From Tetrapyrgos nigripes (lineage: Eukaryota > Basidiomycota > Agaricomycetes > Agaricales > Campanellaceae): 64,000 nt of DNA. Positions 56,830 through 64,000 of the stretch are shown here, in pieces. Below the pieces are notes generated by a model that did not search any database, was not told where the DNA came from, and saw nothing but the letters and a program-made list of their open reading frames with translations. The position numbers were made by a program, and so were the translations under genes. Where the stretch lies: the NCBI GenBank assembly GCA_013368315.1, contig JAACJM010000311.1, positions 1 through 64,000 on the forward strand, in the 5' to 3' direction. How positions within the stretch are numbered: the stretch's first letter is position 1; each line of letters starts with the position of its first letter.

Positions 56830-57727
56830 ATTTATGATAGATTTACTGAATGACAAGATGGTCACAGAAATGTTTAAATAAGATCCAGTGTCAAGAACAG
56901 GTTCAGATAGGGACTGGATGCCTCTCAGGCCACCACACAGAAGCCAAAGAGGAAGAAGCAAGGCAAATAGATGGTATAGGTGAGTAAGCCAGTACTGGGC
57001 CAGAGTCTACATAGTACCGAGGACAATGCTGAGCAGTATGGATCAGTGGGACAGAAGTGGACAGACTGGAGACCTATCTACAAAGCCCTATAGTAAATAT
57101 ATGAAAGTACGAAGCTAGATCAGCAGGTACTAAGGGAAGCTATCATAGGATGATGATCAGGTATGATCTGTCAGTCAGATAAATGATGTATCAAGGAAAG
57201 TAGAAGCCATAGGTACCAAGAGACAAGATCTAGAATGAAGGAAGTAGAAGTAATGGGATACAGGGTCTGGAAGCGAGGACAGGAAGGGATTCATGGCATC
57301 AGGTGTATTACAGAAGCTTTACAAAACCCAAAACATTGGCATGGAATCTTTTAATTTTACAGAAAAGTCATACATCAAGATAGAGGACATATGATATCCT
57401 GGGTATCCTAATAGGTTTAAAGTAATACACCTGTAAGTCAAGGAGAATTGTTTTGAAGTTACTGGAAAGTAGATAATTTGTAAATCCGGCATAAATTTGT
57501 ACAATTCTAACAATGAATGTCAAATTAAGAAATGAATAGATAGATTTTGGAATGAAAGAGGAGGTAACAGTCTACTCGTTGAGAGAGAGTGAAGGATTTG
57601 TGAAAGCTTTGTGAAGGCCCTCATACTCATGAGTGACTGATGAAGAACTCACAGGGTTCATGACTCATGAAGGACTTGTGAAGGGTTTGTGAAGGGTTTA
57701 GTTCAGCACTGTGTATGTATCGGCAGA
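56830..57727. other. Intergenic, no gene recognised
   Basis: Purine-rich plus strand with no convincing frame. The ~64-codon minus frame at 57319 has no domain. 'gaaggatttgtgaaagcttt', 'gtgaaggacttgtgaaggg' words repeat at 57590-57700. Confidence 0.3.
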
Positions 57728-60685
57728 CACCGGGGGCAAATGATGACCCAGTGACATTTTGACTGGGTAAGATCCAGTTGTGATCCGGTGCATATCCAGT
57801 GCAGACCCAGCTCACACTCGTGGAAACGCAACTTGAGTGCGCGCGTGATCCTGGCAGCAATTATTTGTTAGTATTTACCTGAGCATTTGTTGCGTAGATA
57901 GCCAAATAATCAAATTTGATCATTTTTCATTTTTCATTGGCCTGCAGCACCCAGAAAGTTGCCGATACCCTCAGTGCAATGTGTGGGTACCCCAGGCTTA
58001 GGTGTGCTGGTGGTGGCTGTGTCAATCCCGTTCATTACCTTTGCTTTTCCGTCATTTCGGAGTGGATTCTGGGCCATTTACAAGTAAAATAGTAGCTGTA
58101 TATATTTGATATTTACACTCTGATCTAGGTTTTTGATCAGTAAATCTTGAGAAAAGGATGAGTTGTAAATGTGCAACAGTTGCCACAATTATAAGTGCTA
58201 TCAAACAGCCAAAAATTTCAAGGAGGCTGGTAAGAGAATCTCTCGATACTAGATAGTGAAAATTGAAGAGATCTATTCAATAATTTTGTATGTATTGGGG
58301 GTGGGAAGTAACTTGGGGAAAGATTATACTAAGTGCACTTATGAACTGTAGTACTGTTTTTCAGTAACTACTTTAGTGCCCCTATCTGTTCTCTCAGCGT
58401 TACGTGTCATTTTTTATTTCAAACCTCTTTCCTTTCCTTACTTGTTTTGTTTTTCTTACTATTTTTTATCAGACCATATCTTACATCCTGCACATTTTGT
58501 TTCCCTTCCTGACTTATTTTTTTCTACCGCACATCTTATATGTTCCTTGTTTTCATCTGTTACTGCCTTCATTTTTTTCCACAGCTTTATTTGTTTTATT
58601 TTCAGACTTTGACCATATGGTACACATCCCAACTCATAATTAGCTACTGATGATCATGGATATAAGGTATCTAGTTACTCCCAATAGAGTCAGTTTTCCC
58701 CAGAGTTATCCATGTATCCCAGCAGTGCCAGCAGTTTTCCCAGTCTTTCCCCTTAGTCTTCCTTCTGTTGTTGATGTGCATTTTGGCCCTATATCAATGA
58801 TAGCAGTATATCCCAGTCATCACCTATTTTCACTCACTTATCATTATTCTCCCACAGTTTGCCACAGGTCTTCATATTGCCTTCTCCCTTGGTCATATGG
58901 GATTCTCTAGCTGTTGTCTAGCCTCTGAGTGTCTTGTGTGGGTTATTTAGAGCTGCATATCAGTATAATTTGTATCTAATTGATAGTATTAATTGGATAT
59001 AGCAACAGCATAGTGGAGGTTTATGAGTTGTGAGTGAGATTCTAGTGTGGGTTAAGTACAGGTGAGGTGTGGGTGAGATACTGGCTAGGTGCAGGTGAGA
59101 TATGGGATGAGATACAGTAAATGCAGGTGAGGTATGGGCTAGGTGCAGGTAGGATATGGGCTATGGTGTGGGGGAGGTACAGGCTAGATACAGATGGGAT
59201 ATGGACTAGGTGTGGTTGAGGTATGGGCTAGATGTAGTGAGGTAAAGGCTAGATGTGGGTGAGGTATGGACTAGGCGTGAGTAAGGTGTGGATCCCAGTA
59301 GTAAAGCAATGAATATCAGATCGAAATATTTGTATGTATTAGAGACAGAACCAGTCACAATCTTACCAATAAATCTCAAAGAGACCTACAAACCTGTCAG
59401 CAAATCATTCCTAGAGTCAGTGGTATTTTACATCTGCATTATCTTGTGAAGGCTTAGAGTCAGACCTGATGTCCTGGCTGTTTGTCTTGTTCTTTTGTCA
59501 AGATAAAATATAGTTTTATGGCATGTAGGATTTCATATCCTCAATTAATGAGAATACTTATTCGTTTGGACTCTGTGGAATTTCATTCTTCCTCAATCTC
59601 AGTTATTCTCAGAGATATTGACATTGCTCAGATAAGTTCACCAAAAGAAATTCATCCCTTTTGATTTTCGGATATCTCAACTGGGCTGACCCCAAAACTA
59701 TTTTTTATCCCTTCTTAGTAATCTCAGCTCAATAACAGTAAATACCAGAGATCTGGTGGCACCGCTGAAGCTATTTCTTCAGAAGTGTTCTCATTCTGGA
59801 ATTTAACAGCTTTTCCAGCTGAAAATAATAGCTTTTCATTTAGTAAACCTACATTTATGCTAATCACATAAGTTCCATCTCTTGTTTGGGTTTTGGAGCT
59901 GCAACAACAGTCCAAATATTTCTTCTACAGTACGATAGAGTGCCACTACAAAATTTATATGATTTACTTGTCCAAGCAAGACAGCATGGAGAACATCCCA
60001 AGGCAAAGATTTTAAATGGATCAGAAGTGAGTATAACTACAATGAGTGCTAGCCCAAATCAGTCAAATGCCAAACATACTGGGAATTATTTTATACGATG
60101 ACATACAGCAGAAAATTACTCACAGTTTACAATTCATCTCAGGGGAGTGCAAAGAAAAATGAGCATTATCCTGGGCTCTTATGGGGGGTCAAGAAGAAAT
60201 GAATAAAAGGTAAGTAATAAATTCTTGAATGTCCAGTGCAAATCTAAGACAAATTACAAGGAAGATTGCATATTCTTTTGACTCACCCATTCTCAAGATT
60301 TACTGATCAAAAACCGGGATCTGAGTGTGAATATCAAATATATACAGGTACTGATGTACGTATCACTGGAGTGAACTTGGCCTCAATGTGATTGACACAG
60401 TGACCATCACACCTGCACCAGGGGTACCGCACCATGCACCAAGGGTATCCGCAACTTTTTGGGTGCTGCAGGCCAATGAAAAATGAAAAATGATCAAATT
60501 TGATTATTTAGCTATCTACGCAACAAATGCTCAGGTAAATACTAACAAATAATTGCTGCCGGGATCACGCGCGCACTCAAGTTGCATTCCCACGAGTGTG
60601 AGCTGGGTCTGCACTGGATATGCACCGGGTCGCAACTGGATCTTACCCAGTCAAAATGTCACCGGGTCATCATTTGCCCCCGGTG
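57728..60685. mobile_element. 2.96-kb element with ~0.4-kb inverted arms, no transposase
   Basis: Left end caccgggggcaaatgatgac at 57728; right end is its complement, finishing at 60685. The arms pair over about 400 bp: first the 'ctgggtaagatccagttg', 'gcgcgcgtgatc' and 'aatcaaatttgatcattttt' part (57728-57960 with 60455-60685), then 'tatatatttgatatt' and 'tttttgatcagtaaatcttg' (58105-58157 with 60285-60345). Arms are diverged (about 85-90% by eye). The interior contains only a purine-rich minisatellite and T-rich stretches. No target duplication was recognised. Confidence 0.7.
59040..59295 (+). repeat. G-rich irregular minisatellite
   Basis: Words of the type 'gtgaggtatgggctaggtgc' recur every 18-25 bp about twelve times. 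It is inside the 2.96-kb inverted-arm element. Confidence 0.75.
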
Positions 60686-61339
60686 GGAGTCTTGATTGTG
60701 ACACACTTTGATTTCCTCTAGACAGTTGTGACAGATGCAAACACTTGTAGCAATAAGCAATCCCCCTCATCATCCTATCAGCAGTTTCATGGAAGGGGTC
60801 ATGAGCTAGCTAAGCATGGGACTATACATGCAGGCCAATTATTTTTGAGGCATTATGGTATCACACATACATTCTTTGGCCAATCACTGATAGAGTTGCA
60901 AAGATTTATATTAGTTCAAATCCACCAAATACCCTTCTGAACTTGTCGGAAACAATATTTATTGGCTAGCCCATATATGTATATACTCCAGTATTCTAAG
61001 ACTCTCCCCTCATATCCAGCATTGTCAGTGGCTTCACTCTTATGAATCCCTATCACCAGCCAATCATCAGGCACAGACAAAGACCTTTAATCAGAAAACA
61101 GCAAAGGTAGCACATCATACAGTGTACACAGACCATAAAATGTGAGGACAGAGACCATGTAGAGAATAAAACTATTGACGAAGATTAGATAGCCTGGGTA
61201 TTGGAGAATGATGCCAAGAGATAAAGAAAATTAATAGTACTAAGTACAAAAATCAGATTGTAGTATGGGGTTTGGGTTGAAGATCAAGGAAAAGTGTTTG
61301 ACAAGAAGAGAAAAAGGTAGGAAAAAATTGCAAAAGGGA
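60686..61339. other. Intergenic, no gene recognised
   Basis: A 70-codon frame at 60728 lacks a recognisable domain. The rest is AT-rich and probably lies 5' of the KDZ gene. Confidence 0.3.
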
Positions 61340-62386
61340 AGTCATATAATGAGGTCAGTTCTCGATGCCTAAACCCTGGCACAGCTCACCATGACTTCAC
61401 TGTGATACATACCAATGGGGTGCATCGTGTTGGTGTTGACTTCTGTCAATGCTTTGGGAGCCCTGAACACGACACACAGCACATGAGGATCATGTGGTAT
61501 CCTGCAACTCCAAAAGATCCCAAAACTGCTATCACATTCAGCTGCTTGCACCAGTTTCAACACCTCGACTGTCTCAGAAAGCTAGCTGCCTATGACTATT
61601 ACTGAGGGATCCACTTGATGACAAAGGAGCACCATCAGATTGAACCAAAAGTGAGTGCTCAGTGTGTCACTGGGACAAATAATTCATTTGTGCCAAGACC
61701 GTTATCATGTCTTTCTCTGTGTCATAGTGAAATTTGAAAATGTGTAAGTGAGGAGAACAAGGACATGCTGGGTCTGGAATTGCAGGAACATCATGTGGTG
61801 AGCTAGTGAATGAATGTCCAGCTTGTCCACTGCTGGAGAAGAATTTGCCTCCAGACTGGTAGCTCAGGGACCCAGAGCTTCAGTGAGTTAGCTACTTTCA
61901 GTGTTGTCTGATATTGATACATAGGTGTAGGTATCACTATGCTCTGTTCCTTGTGCTGGATGTAAACTTTCACCTGCGTAATTGCACTGTCTCTGATTAG
62001 CACAAAAATCCATTGCTGGGAGATGGCTTTGCATATCTCTGTCCAAGTACACCATACAAGGAACATATGAGGATGTAAGTTAATTTTGTTGTGTCTTTTG
62101 ACCATCAATTGATTTTTGAAAGATGAGCAACTGCTCAGGTTTCCAAGCATGGCATTATCAAATATCAAGAACATTGTAGGCCTCCAGGTTAGGGGCATGG
62201 CAGGGAGATGTAGAGATCTGCAAAAAGGAGAAAGGTACTACATACCTTCTTTCTGGTGAATTTTCTCAATTTTGTCTCATGTTGATGCAATGTTCCAGAT
62301 ATTGTAGCATTGATTTCATCTTTTGGTGTACAATCAAACAGAGTATCTCTGTATTGTTATCTCATATGATATCACCTGCCAGTGGA
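61340..62386 (+). pseudogene. KDZ transposase, N-terminal half (nonsense and interrupted)
   Basis: Plus strand. RCLNPGTAHHDFTVIHTNGV then HRVGVDFCQCFG, MRIMWYPATPKDPKTAITFS and LHQFQHLDCLRKLAAYDYY match the Cys-cluster (CxC2-like) N-terminal domain of KDZ transposases. A TGA directly after AYDYY (61603-61605) stands where family members usually have Trp. The frame then resumes as GIHLMTKEHHQIEPK. Further on, GELVNECPACPLLEKNLPPD, then W and another stop (around 61830), fits the next 'GxLxxxCPACPxxxxNLPxxW' motif. From about 61880 I cannot follow the frame. The 963-bp hAT at 62395 interrupts it further. It is a decayed copy. Confidence 0.75.
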
Positions 62387-63365
62387 GCCTAAATCAGTGT
62401 TGGAATTTAAGGCCTTATTAAGGGCAATTTTCGAAGCTAAGGCCTTAACTCTTATTAAGGGTAATTAAGTTAAAGGTTTTTAAGGCTTAATTTCTGCAGA
62501 GCCTATATTAAGTTACTCCTCATAATCATCCCCTGAACCAACCAGCTCCCATCATCTGGTGGCTCATCTGAATACTCAGCATCCAAAAGCTCCATCATGC
62601 ATGTCTCCTCATCATAGACTCGACATCGAGGGCATATGAAATCCTCCAACAGCTTCTTGACAGCACCACCAAACAACTTTTCCAGTGAGATAGGTAACCA
62701 GCAATGACTGCTGGTCTGGATTTCAACACATGTATCTGTCAAGTTATCAACCTGCATATCATCACTGTCCTCCACATCCTTGTTCATGATATCCAGCTCT
62801 TCCCTGAGTCTCTCACACTGCCCCTCTTCCTCATCCACTTTATCAGCCCATTTCTTCAATTCACACCACCACCCAGCACAAGAAGCAATATAACGAGTGC
62901 TGCCACTATCATCCGAGTCATTGATGGATCGTTGGTATCTTGATCTTCTAATAGGTCATGATAGCGCAGGACTTTGAGGAGCTGGCCGATGCATTCAGTT
63001 GAGTGATTCTGACGCTTTTTACGCTCTTCAATGAGATCATGCTTGAAATGATCTGCGTAAATGTTTGCTTTAACCTTTAATGCAGGCAAGGCACCATGCG
63101 CGGTAGTGAGATGAGTTGGATTTTGAGTCGGCTTTATGAAAGTAGGGCCATAAAGCACCCTTTGAAGCAGGCATGGTCAGGATTTTAGTGTAAGTTTCAG
63201 CCACAGTAAAATAGTGTAAGTAGACCTGTGCCAGGAACATTCATCTACTTAAGGGTAAGCTAAGGGTTATTAAGGATTGGTGTCGACATTAAGGCTTAAC
63301 TTAATTACATATTAAGCCTTAACTTAACTTAAGGGCTAAGCCTTAAGTCCAACACTGGCCTAAAT
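62387..63365 (-). mobile_element. 963-bp hAT derivative (62395-63357) inside the KDZ gene
   Basis: Seen: termini cagtgttggaatttaaggcc at 62395 and ccttaagtccaacactg ending at 63357, flanked by identical 8-bp duplications gcctaaat (62387-62394, 63358-63365). Subterminal words ttaaggcctta/taaggcttaa are repeated many times. CAGTG-type ends and the 8-bp TSD indicate hAT, a lineage different from the TAGGG-ended elements in this window. Confidence 0.9.
62503..63180 (-). pseudogene. hAT transposase N-terminal remnant (BED finger)
   Basis: Minus strand from about 63176: MPASKGALWPYFHKADSKSN then HYRAWCLACIK resembles the start of fungal hAT BED fingers ('W..F......AxCxxC'). A frameshift follows. 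The next frame gives LIEERKKRQNHSTECIGQLL, which could supply the H....C half. Then another shift leads to CAGWWCELKKWADKVDEEEG and an acidic stretch to a stop at 62503. The RNase-H core and dimerisation domain are absent, so the element is non-autonomous. Confidence 0.5.
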
Positions 63366-64000
63366 TTTTTGGAATTGGATGGCAGCCTTGGATCCTCAAT
63401 TTGAGGTAAGGTTCACTGAAATGGGTGTCAATTTTCTTGTGTGCAAGTTCCACCTATGCACACACCAGCTGAAGTGTCATACTAGATTCAACTTTGATTA
63501 CAATCCAGGGTGTGGGGAGACCCACGGTGAAGTGATTGAAGAGGGATGGGCATTGTCAAACAAGGCAGCAGCACAGACTGAAGAGGTGGGACCAGGATCC
63601 CATACTCAGACCCTGGATGACATTTTTGGGTTCCACAACTATCTAAATGTGGAAAATCTTGGTAGGTCACCTAGTCTCTATGTAATTGACTGGATATCTG
63701 ATAATTGAGCAGATAACGTCATTGCTAAGCACCTCATATCCACATGCAAGGAGTTCAATCAATTCTACAAAGACTTTGAGCAGTTTGATAAGGGTCTGGA
63801 GCATAACTTGGGTAGAGAATGTCTGGATACATGGAAGAAAAGTGTCCTGGATTGGGAAAGGGATTGTGAAAACAAGTTGCCCTATCCATATGAAAATGAG
63901 AATGGTGGTAAGTATGGATAACCGATTGACTGTCTTTCTAGCTGAGACAAAGGACCAATTCAAGCTGCTCCAGCTTGAGATGGCTGAGGAAGAAGCTGCC
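63366..64000 (+). pseudogene. KDZ transposase, catalytic region, continues past the window
   Basis: Plus strand: ALDPQFEVRFTEMGVNF, KFHLCTHQLKCHTRFNFDYN, PGCGETHGEVIEEGWALSNK, AAAQTEEVGPGSHTQTLDDI. This is the KDZ block 'FHxxxHxxxCxxxxxxxxxxGxGxxdGExxExxWaxxNxxaxxtxxmgpgxrxxxLDd', with the G.GE..GE..E acidic residues kept. An intron-like stretch at 63661-63708 leads to VIAKHLISTCKEFNQFYKDF and DTWKKSVLDWERDCENK. Another intron at 63910-63943 leads to DQFKLLQLEMAEEEAA at the window edge. This half looks less damaged than the N-terminal half. Confidence 0.78.

Noticed and set aside
58376..58910. Hydrophobic frames rich in Phe/Leu/Ser
   Set aside because: They come from T-rich plus-strand DNA. 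No splice structure or family resemblance was seen.
61803..62198. 131-codon minus-strand frame in the KDZ region
   Set aside because: It overlaps the plus-strand KDZ cysteine motif (ECPACP) in antisense and shows no domain of its own.

Overview
The window reads as nuclear DNA of a filamentous basidiomycete (Agaricomycete-like). The support is: genes cut by many short GT..AG introns of about 40-70 nt, a KDZ-type transposase of the kind abundant in mushrooms and relatives, BED-finger hAT transposases, a fungal OPT peptide transporter, and a 7-TM protein family typical of Agaricomycetes. The species cannot be fixed from the sequence alone. About three quarters of the window is mobile or repetitive DNA.

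Layout. 0-8.8 kb is a transposon nest: a non-autonomous hAT (64-1462), a PIF/Harbinger derivative (1517-2297), a 5.46-kb hAT with a multi-exon transposase (2300-7760) inserted exactly at the Harbinger terminus, and a 180-bp MITE. 9.7-11.4 kb holds an intact-looking 7-TM gene. 12.9-21.5 kb is dispersed repeats, including two 1036-bp twins. 21.5-22.3 kb is another non-autonomous hAT carrying its own nested MITE. 22.4-27.8 kb is a 120-165 bp satellite whose orientation flips once.

28.2-49.3 kb is the most informative part. Two almost identical 3.4-kb hAT elements lie in opposite orientation (29591-33007 and 45913-49330). Neither has a matching target-site duplication, but the four flanks match crosswise. 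Re-inverting the 12.9 kb between them restores two perfect 8-bp duplications and also rejoins an HNH-endonuclease-like gene whose halves now lie at 28.2-29.6 kb and 45.8-45.9 kb. The inverted block carries hairpin minisatellites (33.3-36.4 kb), an OPT transporter gene (36.5-40.2 kb), an ABC transporter tail, a Cys-rich secreted/membrane protein gene, a mitochondrial ATP synthase subunit g gene and an HNH paralogue with a degraded active site.

49.3-60.7 kb is repeats again: ~450-bp degenerate units, a 408-bp dispersed repeat, a ~166-bp tandem array, a 772-bp foldback element and a 2.96-kb element with ~0.4-kb inverted arms. 61.3-64 kb is a KDZ transposase gene with a nonsense codon and a 963-bp hAT inserted in it, running off the window end.

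Few host genes are present and they do not form a pathway. The coherent story is structural: hAT elements inserting into each other and into host genes, then recombining to invert a block of host DNA.
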